From Candidatus Riesia pediculicola (GTDB lineage Bacteria > Pseudomonadota > Gammaproteobacteria > Enterobacterales > Enterobacteriaceae), in NCBI RefSeq assembly GCF_002073915.1, contig NZ_CP012841.1:260506-324505 (forward strand): DNA of 64,000 nucleotides, read 5' to 3'. Below the pieces are notes generated by a model. The model was not told where the DNA came from and did no database searches. It worked only from the letters and a program-made list of their open reading frames with translations. Shown piece by piece: positions 36,934 to 47,081 of the stretch. The position numbers were made by a program, and so were the translations under genes. Each line of letters starts with the position of its first letter. Within the stretch, counting starts at the first letter, position 1.

Positions 36934-38838
36934 TCATAACTTCTTCGAAAAAGATTCGTTAACTAATAACTCATTGATATCGATAACGAATTGGTTAATA
37001 TCTTTTAAAGTTCCTTGTTCCATCAATAAAGCTTGATCAAAAATTATTTTTATCCATCTAGATAAAACTTTGTCGTCTGTAATATCTAAAATTCTTCTTA
37101 TGATTGGATGCGACTGATTGATCAATAGATCGTATTTAATTTTAGGAACAGATTGGCCGACCGACGAGAAAATTTTAGCCATTTGACTACTGATCTCATG
37201 TTGATCAGTTTTTAGAACACAAGGATATTTTTCCAATGTATGAGTCACACGAACATCTTTTATTTTTTCTCCTAAAATTCGTTTTATTTTCTTAAGAAGA
37301 ACTTCGAATTCTTTTTCATTAGAAAGAAAAATATTTTTTTCTTTTTGATCGACTAAACTATTTAAAGAAGAATCGTTTTTACTGATTGATTGAAATTCTT
37401 TTCCTTCAAATTCAAAAAGATAATTTATCATCCATTCATCTATTCTTTCATATAATAACAATACCTCAATATTTTGATTTCTAAAAAAATCTAAGTGTGG
37501 GCTTTTTTTTGCAGAGATATAATTATCCGCTGTGATGTAGTAAATTTTTTTTTGTCCCTTTTTAGCTCTTTCACAATATTCTTTCAAAGAAATTTTTTGT
37601 CTTTCATCTTCAGAGAAAGTGGAAGAAAACCTTAACAAACCAATAATAGAAGATCTATTGGATAGGTCTTCAGCAGGTCCTTCTTTTAATACTGTTCCAA
37701 ATTCATTCCAAATAGTTTGATATTTTTCAGGATGATTCTGAGATAATCTTTCTAAACTACTCAAAATTCTTTTAGACAATTGTTTTTTCAACTTTTGAAT
37801 GTTTTCATTATTCTGTAGAATTTCTCTAGAAATGTTGAGAGATAAGCATTCTGAATCGATTAATCCTCTTACAAAACGTAAGTAATTCGGAATCATATGT
37901 TTGGAAATTTCTTTTATGAACACTCTTTTTACATAAAGATGAAACTCTCCTCTTTTTTCTCGATTCCAAATATCTGTTGGAGATTTGGAAGGTATAAACA
38001 TTAGACTGATATATTCTTGTTTTCCTTCAACTTTATTGTGTATCCAAGTGATCGGATCATTCTGATCTTTAAAAAAATTTTTATAAAATTCCTTATACTC
38101 GTTTTCTTTAATTTTCTTCTTTTCTCTTCTCCATAAAGCTGTTGCAAGATTAATTTGCTTCCAATACGGTCGATCATTTGTTCGATCGATTTTCTTCATT
38201 TTAATTGGTATATCGATATGATTGGAATATCGATTGATAATATTAGACAATTTTGAAGAATCTAATAAATCTTCTTGATCTTCTCTCAATTTTAGAAGAA
38301 CTTCTGTTCCGCGTTCTATCTTTTCTATTTTTTGAACTGAATATTTTCCAGCTCCTTCAGATTCCCACAAAATCCCTTCTTCATGTTTTAATCCAGCTGC
38401 TCTGCTTTTTACAATTACTTTCTTGGAAACGATAAAAGAAGAATAAAATCCAACTCCAAATTGACCTATTAGTTGATCTATATCTTTTCGACTCTTACTA
38501 TTTGATGATTTTAAAAATTCTTTGGTTCCAGACTTTGCGATAGTTCCTAAGTTATTTATGACTTCTTCTTTGCTCATTCCTATTCCGTTATCAATAATAG
38601 ATATTGTTTTATTATTTTTATCTATGGAAATTTTGATTTCAAAATTGTATTCTTCTTCATACAAAGAAGGGTCAGAAATAGCGGAAAATTTAAGTTTATT
38701 AATTGCGTCGGATGCATTTGAAATAAGTTCTCTAAGAAATATATCTCTATTAGAGTACAAGGAATGAACCATTAAACTCAGAAGTTGTTTAACTTCAGAT
38801 TGAAATTGTAGCGTTTCTTCCTTCTTTTCAGTCTTCAT
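36934..38838 (-). CDS. htpG: Chaperone HtpG (Hsp90)
   Basis: Cytosolic Hsp90 chaperone. 634 aa against 624. The N-terminal GHKL ATPase has LFLRELISNASDA-type residues, DNGIGM and GQFGVGFYSSF; the middle domain has FVRGLIDSECLSLNISREILQ; the C-terminal dimerisation domain is present. The start ATG has GAGGAAA upstream. I could not find a good sigma-32 promoter before it, unlike groS. In the same direction as dnaX upstream and adk downstream; ybaB and recR, which normally lie between dnaX and htpG, are missing. Confidence 0.96.
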   Translation of the reverse strand: MKTEKKEETLQFQSEVKQLLSLMVHSLYSNRDIFLRELISNASDAINKLKFSAISDPSLYEEEYNFEIKISIDKNNKTISIIDNGIGMSKEEVINNLGTIAKSGTKEFLKSSNSKSRKDIDQLIGQFGVGFYSSFIVSKKVIVKSRAAGLKHEEGILWESEGAGKYSVQKIEKIERGTEVLLKLREDQEDLLDSSKLSNIINRYSNHIDIPIKMKKIDRTNDRPYWKQINLATALWRREKKKIKENEYKEFYKNFFKDQNDPITWIHNKVEGKQEYISLMFIPSKSPTDIWNREKRGEFHLYVKRVFIKEISKHMIPNYLRFVRGLIDSECLSLNISREILQNNENIQKLKKQLSKRILSSLERLSQNHPEKYQTIWNEFGTVLKEGPAEDLSNRSSIIGLLRFSSTFSEDERQKISLKEYCERAKKGQKKIYYITADNYISAKKSPHLDFFRNQNIEVLLLYERIDEWMINYLFEFEGKEFQSISKNDSSLNSLVDQKEKNIFLSNEKEFEVLLKKIKRILGEKIKDVRVTHTLEKYPCVLKTDQHEISSQMAKIFSSVGQSVPKIKYDLLINQSHPIIRRILDITDDKVLSRWIKIIFDQALLMEQGTLKDINQFVIDINELLVNESFSKKL

Positions 38839-39472
38839 TATGTTTCCTCGAAATATCTTATTTGAATTATTTCATACTCAAAATTCATTCAGTTCCGGAT
38901 CACTTCAATCTCTTTTTCTCGTTTTTTATTCTTGAATAATAAATTCAAAATTTTCTGTGAGAGGAAATGTTATACATTTCGTTAAAGAAATATGATTTTT
39001 TTAAAAAACTTTGATGTTCAAAAAAATTTTTTTTAAAAAATAAATCGTAGTTAAAGTTCCTAGAGATCCAATTATTTTTAATTTTTCTTTGACAGCTTTA
39101 AAAATATTGGATTTGTTTTAATCAAAACCTCTATCTAGAAATGGAATGTTATCAATTTCTCAATTTTCAAAAGATTTTTTATCGAATCAAACCAATTCTC
39201 ATTTTTTGAAATACACTTTCAATTTTCTAAATAAAATGTTTGCGTAAAAAATTAGAAAAGTTTTGTTTTGATAGCAAATATAATTGAATCAATCTTATCC
39301 TTTTTTTTGCAAGTTATGAAAACAGTCTTTAGACTCATTTGAAATGAGATTTTGTTTAAATTCATTTTTGATAAATGATATCATAATTTTTCGTTATACT
39401 CTGTTTCAATATTATTGTGTTGTAAAAGAATGTTATATTTCTTTTATAACAGATTTTTTGATGATATCGAAA
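38839..39472. other. Spacer at the ybaB-recR position
   Basis: 634 bp between dnaX and htpG, where ybaB and recR lie in E. coli. Reading the minus strand in all frames I found no trace of the YbaB or RecR signatures. A small inverted repeat (TGTTATA/TATAACA, 39431-39451) is the only structure noticed. Confidence 0.45.
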
Positions 39473-40606
39473 TTATGAAGTAAATTCTAAATCATTTGAA
39501 CTAGAAGGGATAAATTTCGTTATGGCTTTACATAGTGCGATCTCTACACCAATTCTTTTAGTTGGAGAGAAAGGAAGATCTTTTTTTCCAATCAATATGT
39601 TTTGATAATAGATATATAAATCGTCCAGAGATACAATTAGACTTAGAATATTTTTAACATTTTCTTCAAATTTCAAAAGTTTTTTTCGATCGTTATATTC
39701 ATCATGAAATTGAGTAAGGCTCGCAACGATTATTTTATGAATAAAACTTAATAAACCCATCAATAAACCCTCCCAATTATCGCTTCTTTTCGAAAATTGT
39801 TCTATTAGAAACATCATTTTTTTAAAATTATTTTTCACGATAGATCTCATAATTTGAAAAGGATAATCTTCGTTCGGTATTCCAACGATATCAGAAATAA
39901 GATCCGTAGATATCTTTCCTTTTCCTATCGAAATAACTTGTTCAGAGATATTTAAAGCATCTCGTAAACTTCCTCCCGAAAGTTTTGCAATCAACTTTCT
40001 CGATGACATATCGTGATCCACTTTTTCATAAGAAAAAACTTCTTCTAATCTTTTAGAGATTTCTTTTTCACTAAGAGCATCTAACTTAAAATGCAAACAT
40101 CTGGAAACAATAGTAGAAGGTAGCTTTTCTGGGTTAGTCGTTGCTAGCAAAAATTTTATATGTCGAGGAGGTTCTTCTAATTTTTTTAGTAAAGCGTTAA
40201 AGCTATATCGAGATAGCATGTGTACTTCATCTATTAAGAATATTTTAAATTTTCCTTTTGTAGGAAGATATTGCAGATTATCCAATATTTCCTTCATGTG
40301 TTCTATTTTAGATTGAGAAGCAGCATCTATTTCCACCAAATCAACGAATGATCCATGATTAATTTCAATACAATTTTCACATTTATTACATGGTTGATCA
40401 GTGACTCCTAACTTACAACTCATTCCTTTAGAAAAAATTCTGGCTATTGTCGTTTTTCCCGTTCCGTGAGAACCTGAAAAGAGATATGAATGATGTAATT
40501 TCCCTTTAGATAAACAATTAGATATCGATTTAACGACATGTTGTTGCCCTGAAATCTCTTTGAAAGAGATTGGTCTCCATTTTCTAGCTAACGCAAAATT
40601 TTGCAT
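39473..40606 (-). CDS. dnaX: DNA polymerase III gamma subunit (short DnaX)
   Basis: Clamp-loader ATPase. Walker A is GSHGTGKT (about 45-52), followed by four zinc cysteines (CKLG...CNKCENC), the LIDEVHMLS Walker B and the SRC motif (VSRCLHF). Domain III ends with YYQNILIGKKDLPF-type sequence, after which the protein stops. 377 aa against 643 for E. coli tau and 431 for gamma: only a gamma-like protein can be made. The tau-specific domains that bind the DnaB helicase and the polymerase alpha subunit are not encoded. Confidence 0.94.
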   Translation of the reverse strand: MQNFALARKWRPISFKEISGQQHVVKSISNCLSKGKLHHSYLFSGSHGTGKTTIARIFSKGMSCKLGVTDQPCNKCENCIEINHGSFVDLVEIDAASQSKIEHMKEILDNLQYLPTKGKFKIFLIDEVHMLSRYSFNALLKKLEEPPRHIKFLLATTNPEKLPSTIVSRCLHFKLDALSEKEISKRLEEVFSYEKVDHDMSSRKLIAKLSGGSLRDALNISEQVISIGKGKISTDLISDIVGIPNEDYPFQIMRSIVKNNFKKMMFLIEQFSKRSDNWEGLLMGLLSFIHKIIVASLTQFHDEYNDRKKLLKFEENVKNILSLIVSLDDLYIYYQNILIGKKDLPFSPTKRIGVEIALCKAITKFIPSSSNDLEFTS

Positions 40607-41164
40607 AAATCCTTTTTAAAATAAGTTAGTTAGTGAACGTTCATAATAAATCGGTCAATGAACGGATAAAATATATTTTTTGATAAAATTGAAATGAATT
40701 CCATTCCTAAATTGTTCTTCTGGTCGATTTCTCTTAAAGAACTATTTTTTGGTTTTTAGTGATAGAAATTTTGCTTTAAGTTTGAATTTTAATTAAAGAA
40801 TTTCCTTGAACTTTAAATGTACTTCTTTGAATTTTGAAAAATAGATAAATTACATTCATATAATCTTATTATTTAGAAGTTTCTAAAATATATTTCGTGT
40901 TTTAAATTCTATTTAAAAATTTAATTTTCTAAAAAGAATTTAATTTGTTTTAAATAAAATTGAAAAAAATTTCTTTCTTACTACTTATCAACAAGTCATT
41001 GTTCAAAATATTTCTTGTATCAATTCCATTTTCGAGAGATCGGATAAATTCTCCTCCTAGTAGATAGAATCGTCCATAATATTTGTCTATAAAGATTCTT
41101 TTTTAAATAAAGATAAAATGGAAAATATGACCGATTAATTGCAGTAATCTAAAAGATTTTTTTC
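40607..41164. other. Spacer between ffs and dnaX
   Basis: 558 bp with no recognised gene. One sequence at about 40986 differs by a single base from a DnaA box, but it is isolated and not taken as a site. Confidence 0.4.
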
Positions 41165-41168
41165 AACA

Positions 41169-41276
41169 AGTTCACTTGGTTTTCCTCAGTGCATATTGAA
41201 ATATTTTTGGATGCTTCTTTCCAGATCTGACCAGTTAAATATATCTAATATCACCGATTATGAACCAAGTGAAACA
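41169..41276 (-). ncRNA. ffs: Signal recognition particle 4.5S RNA
   Basis: Found as a hairpin: TTCACTTGGTT at 41171-41181 pairs with AACCAAGTGAA at 41263-41273 to form the basal stem. The minus-strand apex reads GGTCAGATCTGGAAAGAAGC (around 41215-41234), the SRP domain IV core: CAG...GGAA tetraloop...AAGCA. Relative to E. coli GGTCAGGTCCGGAAGGAAGC, the pair closing the tetraloop changed from C-G to U-A, which preserves the helix. Length of about 108 nt fits the 114-nt E. coli RNA. Ends are approximate. The RNA binds Ffh and directs membrane proteins to the Sec translocon; ffs is not far from dnaX in E. coli. Confidence 0.88.
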
Positions 41277-41435
41277 AAGATTTCCCCTATCTTACATAAA
41301 ATCAAGGAGATAAGAAACATTTTCTTTTTCGAAGATTATTCTTTTTTTTAAAAAAATTTTTATACGATCTCAATTACGTTTACTTAGAAATGTTCTTTTC
41401 ATAGAAATTTTTTTAAAAATAAAGAATTTCAGTTC

Positions 41436-43190
41436 TTACATTTTTGATATAGTTTGAATTCCAAGTAAATTGAGTCCAATTTTTATGGTTATTTTAGTTA
41501 AATAAACTAATTTTAGTCTATTTTTTTTTCGAGTTTTGTCTTGAACATTTATGATAGAACAATTTTCATAGAATTTTGAAAATTCATTGGAAAGTCGATA
41601 TAAATAGTTACATAAAATATTTGGCAATCCTTTTTGAGAAGTTTCTTGTAATATTTCAACAAATCTTAGTAAATGCATAGATATTATCTTTTCATATGAA
41701 TTAGTGGCAATAAAGGTTTCATCTTTTATTTCATTGAGATTCATTTTTGACTTTTTGATTAAAGAATTTGCTCTGGAATAAGTATATTGAATATATGAAG
41801 CGGTATTTCCAATAAAAGAAAATATTGTGCTCCAATTAAATATGTAATCTGTTTTTCTATTTTTCGATAGATCAGAGTATTTAACAGATCCAATTCCTAT
41901 CTTTCTCGCTATCTTTAGAATATTTCTTTTCCTAGAATTTTTTAATCCTTTTTCTGAAATAAATTGTTTTGCTTTGATAATAGACTTTTCTAAAATCTCA
42001 AATAATTTAACATTTTTTCCAGACCTCGTTCGAAATGGTTTTTTATCTTTTCCTAAAATCATTCCGATTTGATGATGTTCTAACTTCACGTTTTCTTCAA
42101 CATATCCAGCTTTTTTAGCAATGATCCAAGATTGCTGAAGATGTCTTTTTTGTCTGGAATCTACATAATATAAAATTCGATCTGCTTTTAATTTTTGACA
42201 TCTATATTTTAAACAAGCAATTTCTGTCGTAGTATATAAGTATCCTCCATCACTTTTTTGAATCATCACAGCCGATGGTTTACCATATTTATTCTTAAAT
42301 TCTTCTAGATAAACAACTACAGCTCCTTTATCTACTACTGCTATTTTTCTATGTTTTAAGTCTTCAACTATTTCTTCGAGCATGCTTTTGTAAAAACTTT
42401 CAGCTACTATATCTTTTTTTTTGAGAGATACTCCGAGTAATTTATATATTCTTTGATTCTCTGATATGGTGATGTGAACGAGGTTTTTCCATAACTCAAG
42501 CAATTCCGAATTACCAGATTGTAATTTTTGAATATACCTTCTGGAGATTTTGGAAAATTCTTTATCCTGATCGAAAATCTTTCTGGATTCTTGATAAAAT
42601 TCCTCAAGTTTTTCCAATGTAATATTTTGTGTTGAATTTTTTCGTAATATTTCTTTTAGATATGCAATTAACATTCCAAAATGAGTTCCCCAATCTCCAA
42701 TATGATTTACCTTGATTATTTTTTTTCCTAAAAACTTTGAAATTCTTACTATTGAGTCCCCTATAATTGTGGAACGTAAATGACCAACGTGCATATTTTT
42801 TGCTATGTTTGGAGAAGAATAATCGATTATCGTGACCATATTTTTTTCTGTATTTTCTGATCGAATCGTACTCAAATATTTTTCTGAAAGCATACAGTCT
42901 ATCTGTTGATTAATCCATTTTTCTTCAAGAAATACGTTAATAAAGTTCGGTTCTATAATTTCTATTTTTTTGAAATATTCTTGCTTTGACAATTCAAGAA
43001 GTAGTTTTTTTCCGAATTCTTTCAAAGAAATACGATTTGATCGTAACATGTTAGATAATCCATCTACTTGATAATTTCCAAATTTATTTGAATGATTAGA
43101 AAATCGAACCTGAATATCCTTTCCATTGGAAAGACTATGAAAATTGATTGTATTTTGAATTTTTTCTTGAATTTCCCTTTTTATGTTCAC
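41436..43190 (-). CDS. argS: Arginyl-tRNA synthetase
   Basis: Class I synthetase that needs tRNA-Arg for amino acid activation. 584 aa against 577. N-terminal tRNA-recognition domain (1-115), SPNIAKNMHVGHLRSTIIGD (HVGH signature, about 135) and the DALR anticodon-binding domain ending LNLLGIQTISKM, as in E. coli. No canonical KMSKS is seen, as is usual for ArgRS. It sits with cmoB, cmoA and aspS in the E. coli order, with the intervening genes deleted. Confidence 0.96.
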   Translation of the reverse strand: MNIKREIQEKIQNTINFHSLSNGKDIQVRFSNHSNKFGNYQVDGLSNMLRSNRISLKEFGKKLLLELSKQEYFKKIEIIEPNFINVFLEEKWINQQIDCMLSEKYLSTIRSENTEKNMVTIIDYSSPNIAKNMHVGHLRSTIIGDSIVRISKFLGKKIIKVNHIGDWGTHFGMLIAYLKEILRKNSTQNITLEKLEEFYQESRKIFDQDKEFSKISRRYIQKLQSGNSELLELWKNLVHITISENQRIYKLLGVSLKKKDIVAESFYKSMLEEIVEDLKHRKIAVVDKGAVVVYLEEFKNKYGKPSAVMIQKSDGGYLYTTTEIACLKYRCQKLKADRILYYVDSRQKRHLQQSWIIAKKAGYVEENVKLEHHQIGMILGKDKKPFRTRSGKNVKLFEILEKSIIKAKQFISEKGLKNSRKRNILKIARKIGIGSVKYSDLSKNRKTDYIFNWSTIFSFIGNTASYIQYTYSRANSLIKKSKMNLNEIKDETFIATNSYEKIISMHLLRFVEILQETSQKGLPNILCNYLYRLSNEFSKFYENCSIINVQDKTRKKNRLKLVYLTKITIKIGLNLLGIQTISKM

Positions 43191-43339
43191 TTGTTAACCT
43201 AAGTTAATATAATTATAATTTTTCTTTTGAGGAAACGATAAATTGGTATTGAAATTTTCTTTAGGAAAGAATCTATTTTTGATTTCCTCATTCTATATAA
43301 GAGCAAAAAAAAATGTTACGAACTGAAAACTATCGAATT

Positions 43340-44338
43340 TTAAAATTTGATCTCTGTAAATTTTTTTTTCTTCCTAACTAATAGGATTGTTCTGGTTGGA
43401 GATGGATAACCTTCTTCGGTAAAGTTTAGGTTCACATCGTTTAAATTTGTTCGAAATTGTAATAAACTTCTCTTTGACCAATCGGTTGCTCTTTGCTCTT
43501 TCTTCGAAGTAACTGATTGATTGATAATTTCTACCTCGGAAAAACCACATCTGAGTAACCAAATCTTTAACATATCAATTGAAGGAATGAAATAAATATT
43601 TTTCATTCCAGAGTATCTTTCAGCAGGAACTAAACAATTTCCATATTTTTTATGGATTGTTAAACTTTCTAATATCAATTCTCCGTCATCTTTTAATTGA
43701 TTTTTTAAGTGATTTAAGTGTTCTATTGGAGATTTTTGGTGATAAATAACTCCCATTGAAAAAATTGTATCAAAAATCTTTAAATGAGGAATATTTTCAA
43801 TTCGTATTGGAAGAAAATTCAAATTTTTCTTTTTCCCAATAAGCTTCTCTATAGCTTTGAATTGAAAAAAACAATAGATCGATGGATCTAATCCTATCAC
43901 TGACTTTGCTTCTTTTCCAAGGATTCTCCATAGGTAATATCCATTGCCACATCCAACATCTAGAACAATTTTATCTTTTAGAGAAATGTGAGGAATGATT
44001 CTTTTCCATTTCAGATATGACTTCCACTCTGAATCAATTTTTATTCCATACATCTCAAATGGACCTTTTTTCCAAGGAGAAAGCTGGAATAATAAGTTCT
44101 TTATTCTTTTTTGTAGATGAATGTTATCTTGTTTGGTGCTTGTTACCGAAATTTTTGTTTCGATATTTAAAAAATTTGGTGTCATCTTTGGTATATTTTC
44201 AACAATTCTTTCAAAGTGATCAAATTTTTTATCGGAAAAAAATTTTTTCCAATCCTTAATTTTTTCTTTAGAATTCTGTAACCAATTTTTAAAAAAAATG
44301 ATGAATATTGATTCATAAAATTTTGTAAAATTTGACAT
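43340..44338 (-). CDS. cmoB: tRNA U34 carboxymethyltransferase CmoB
   Basis: Transfers a carboxymethyl group from carboxy-SAM to 5-hydroxyuridine-34 of tRNAs, giving cmo5U and wider wobble reading. 332 aa against 323. The SAM-binding DVGCGNGYYLWRI (about 127-139), LDPS, FSMGVIYHQKSP and the C-terminal ATDWSKRSLLQF match E. coli CmoB throughout. The start lies 3 bp after the stop of cmoA, so the two are co-transcribed and probably translationally coupled. Confidence 0.95.
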   Translation of the reverse strand: MSNFTKFYESIFIIFFKNWLQNSKEKIKDWKKFFSDKKFDHFERIVENIPKMTPNFLNIETKISVTSTKQDNIHLQKRIKNLLFQLSPWKKGPFEMYGIKIDSEWKSYLKWKRIIPHISLKDKIVLDVGCGNGYYLWRILGKEAKSVIGLDPSIYCFFQFKAIEKLIGKKKNLNFLPIRIENIPHLKIFDTIFSMGVIYHQKSPIEHLNHLKNQLKDDGELILESLTIHKKYGNCLVPAERYSGMKNIYFIPSIDMLKIWLLRCGFSEVEIINQSVTSKKEQRATDWSKRSLLQFRTNLNDVNLNFTEEGYPSPTRTILLVRKKKKFTEIKF

Positions 44339-44341
44339 CTG

Positions 44342-45076
44342 TTATCTTTTAAACGCAATTAATGAAATAAAATTTAAGTATTGAAACCATAATATAAAAT
44401 CGCAAAATCCAGATTGTTTTAATCTAGATCGATGTTGTTCCATGGATTCTAAGAACATAGAATTTTTTAGCATCCTTTCTTTTTGAATGACCTCTAATCT
44501 ACTATATCCGTTAGATAATTTGAAATTTTTATATGCGCTTGAAAATAATTTATTTTCTTCTGGATTTTGGGATTTTATTTTTTCCGAAAGAATTAAAATT
44601 CCATTTTGATTCAATCCTTGATAAATTTTATCTATCACATATGTCTTTTTGAATGGATGAATGAATTGTAATGTAAAGTTTAGAACTATTATAGAAGCAT
44701 TTTTGATATCTATTTTTAAGATATCCCTTTGAAAAATTTTTATAGAATTACTTTTCTGAATTTTTTTATAGAGTCTTTTCTTAAAATTCTTTATCATATC
44801 TTTGGAATGATCTACTGAAATGATTGTACAATTCTTATTTAATACATATTTAAGAATGGATTCTGTAACTTCTCCTATAGAACATCCAAGATCATATATA
44901 TTGCTTTTTGGTTGTATGAATTTTTTAGAAAAATACCCGATTGTATTGGAAATATTTTTATATCCGGGAATAGATCGATGAGCCATATCGTGAAATACTT
45001 CCGAAACCTTTCGATCGAATCTCCAATCTTTCAAATCTTTAATTGCATTTCTAAGAATGTTATCTTTTTTTTTCAT
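44342..45076 (-). CDS. cmoA: Carboxy-SAM synthase CmoA
   Basis: Makes carboxy-S-adenosylmethionine from SAM and prephenate for CmoB. 244 aa against 247. FDRKVSEVFHDMAHRSIPGY, DLGCSIGEVT, VLNFTLQF and KIYQGLNQNG match E. coli CmoA. Its function needs prephenate, so either the shikimate pathway is kept or the host supplies it; neither can be seen here. First gene of the cmoA-cmoB pair and divergent from aspS. Confidence 0.95.
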   Translation of the reverse strand: MKKKDNILRNAIKDLKDWRFDRKVSEVFHDMAHRSIPGYKNISNTIGYFSKKFIQPKSNIYDLGCSIGEVTESILKYVLNKNCTIISVDHSKDMIKNFKKRLYKKIQKSNSIKIFQRDILKIDIKNASIIVLNFTLQFIHPFKKTYVIDKIYQGLNQNGILILSEKIKSQNPEENKLFSSAYKNFKLSNGYSRLEVIQKERMLKNSMFLESMEQHRSRLKQSGFCDFILWFQYLNFISLIAFKR

Positions 45077-45365
45077 AAGTTATGATGAAAATCCATAATA
45101 AATAATTCACATAAATCTGAAATGTATGTTCGATACTATCTTCGAAAAAATCTAAATCATTATTAAATTTATATTTTTTGAAAATTAGATTAAATATGAA
45201 AATCAACCTTTCTTTTCTTCATTCTTACTATAAGAATATGATCGATATTTGAAAAAACTTCTAGGGATTTATTATCTTTTACTTAAATTCTTTTTGAAAA
45301 TCCAATAATAATTTAAACTTGTTAAGATCTAATGTTTAAATCTTAAAACTTTTTTAGAGGAATTC

Positions 45366-47081
45366 ATGTCAAGAACACATTATTGTGGAGAAGTAAATTT
45401 TTTTCATATTGGAACACGCGTAATTATTTCTGGATGGATACATAGTATTCGTCGTCTGAAAAATTTAACTTTTTTAGATATACGAGATAGAACAGGAATA
45501 ATACAAGCAGTTTGCTCAAAAAAACTTTTTCCATCTATTTTTTTACAATCATTAAAGTTGAACCAAGAGTTTTGTATTAGAATATCTGGAAAAGTTCGAG
45601 AGAAAAGAAAAAAAATATCCGAAAGTGTTCTTCAGAAGAATATAGAAGTTTTGGTACATTCGATAAATATTTTGAACAATTCAAAAAATCTTCCAATAGA
45701 TATCATTGGTCGAAAAATTTCTTCCGAAGAGATGCAACTAAAATACCGATACTTGTATCTTAGAAATCCAGATATGAACAAAACATTGGTTATACGGTCA
45801 GAAATTACTCATTTTATTCATCAGTTCATGCACAAAAATAAATTTGTTAATATTGAAACTCCTTACTTATCCAATCCGACTGATGGAGGAGCTAAAGATT
45901 TTTTAGTTCCGAGTAGAACGAAACATAATCATTACTATGCTTTGGCACAATCTCCTCAAATGTTCAAACAGATTTTAATGATATCTGGATTTGATCGTTA
46001 TTATCAAATAGCAAAATGTTTTCGTGACGAAGACTCCAGATCAAATCGCCAGCCAGAGTTCACTCAACTCGATATGGAAATGTCATTTGTTAATTCGAAA
46101 AAAATTAAAAAAATCATAGAAAGATTCATTCGAAAGCTTTGGAAAAAGATATTAAAATATGATCTTCCAAATTGTTTTCCAACAATAACTTTTGAAGATG
46201 CGATCCAGAAATATGGAACGGATAAACCAGATCTTAGAAATCCTTTAGAATTAGTTGATATTACATACTTAACTAGTTCTTTCGATAAACCTAAGAGAAA
46301 ATTTTCTAATGAAGACAGTTGTATTTTGATTCATATCAAACAAGTTCTAAAGGACATTAAATCAATTCAATTAAAGAAATATCAACAACTCAGCTTAAAG
46401 TTTAAGATTAAAAATTTTCTAATATTGGAATTTTCCTCAGACTTTTTAAATCAAACAGTAAAAAAGAATCTCTTAGGTTTTCCAGTAGAACTTTTTTATT
46501 CAATTCGATCCAATTTTCAAATAAAAGAAGGAGATGTTATTTGTGTTGGAATAGGAAAAAAACCATTATTGAATCAATTTATGGGACATCTTCGATCGAA
46601 GTTGGCAAAAGAACTGGATATTTCTGAAAAGAATGTCTGGAAACCGATATGGGTAATTGATTTTCCTATGTTTAAAGAGGAAAAAGACGGATGCTTAAAA
46701 CCTGTTCACCACGTTTTCACTTCTCCTAAATTATGTGATATATCAAAACTATATTCGAATCCTATCAGAACTGTTTCTGACTCATATGACATGGTAATTA
46801 ACGGACAAGAGTTGGGAAGTGGATCGGTTAGAATATATAAAAAAGAAATACAAGAAAAAATTTTTCAGATATTAAAAATTAATGAAGAAGATCAAAAAAA
46901 CAGGTTTGGATTTTTTTTAGAAGCTATGCAATATGGAGTTCCACCGCATGCTGGATTTGCATTTGGGTTGGACAGAATAGTGATGTTGATGTTAAATCAA
47001 AAGAATATAAAAAATGTCATCGCTTTTCCAAAAACTACTTCTGCATCTTGTCTAATGACGAATTCTCCTAGCAAAATTTAA
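45366..47081 (+). CDS. aspS: Aspartyl-tRNA synthetase
   Basis: Class IIb synthetase. 571 aa against 590. OB-fold anticodon domain (1-110), motif 1 region, motif 2 FRDEDSRSNRQPEFTQLD (about 218-235), the bacterial GAD insertion domain, and motif 3 GFAFGLDRIVML near the C-terminus. A few residues of the C-terminal tail are missing. The start has AGAGGAATTC upstream. It is followed by ruvC; nudB and yebC, which separate them in E. coli, are deleted. Confidence 0.97.
   Translation: MSRTHYCGEVNFFHIGTRVIISGWIHSIRRLKNLTFLDIRDRTGIIQAVCSKKLFPSIFLQSLKLNQEFCIRISGKVREKRKKISESVLQKNIEVLVHSINILNNSKNLPIDIIGRKISSEEMQLKYRYLYLRNPDMNKTLVIRSEITHFIHQFMHKNKFVNIETPYLSNPTDGGAKDFLVPSRTKHNHYYALAQSPQMFKQILMISGFDRYYQIAKCFRDEDSRSNRQPEFTQLDMEMSFVNSKKIKKIIERFIRKLWKKILKYDLPNCFPTITFEDAIQKYGTDKPDLRNPLELVDITYLTSSFDKPKRKFSNEDSCILIHIKQVLKDIKSIQLKKYQQLSLKFKIKNFLILEFSSDFLNQTVKKNLLGFPVELFYSIRSNFQIKEGDVICVGIGKKPLLNQFMGHLRSKLAKELDISEKNVWKPIWVIDFPMFKEEKDGCLKPVHHVFTSPKLCDISKLYSNPIRTVSDSYDMVINGQELGSGSVRIYKKEIQEKIFQILKINEEDQKNRFGFFLEAMQYGVPPHAGFAFGLDRIVMLMLNQKNIKNVIAFPKTTSASCLMTNSPSKI

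Noticed and set aside
38839-39472. Hidden frameshifted ybaB or recR between dnaX and htpG
   Set aside because: Checked because of the rlmE case; no segment in any minus-strand frame shows the YbaB N-terminus or RecR zinc or Toprim motifs.
40986-40994. DnaA-box-like TTATCAACA, possible origin
   Set aside because: One isolated near-match, no cluster, and no dnaA, dnaN or gidA nearby.
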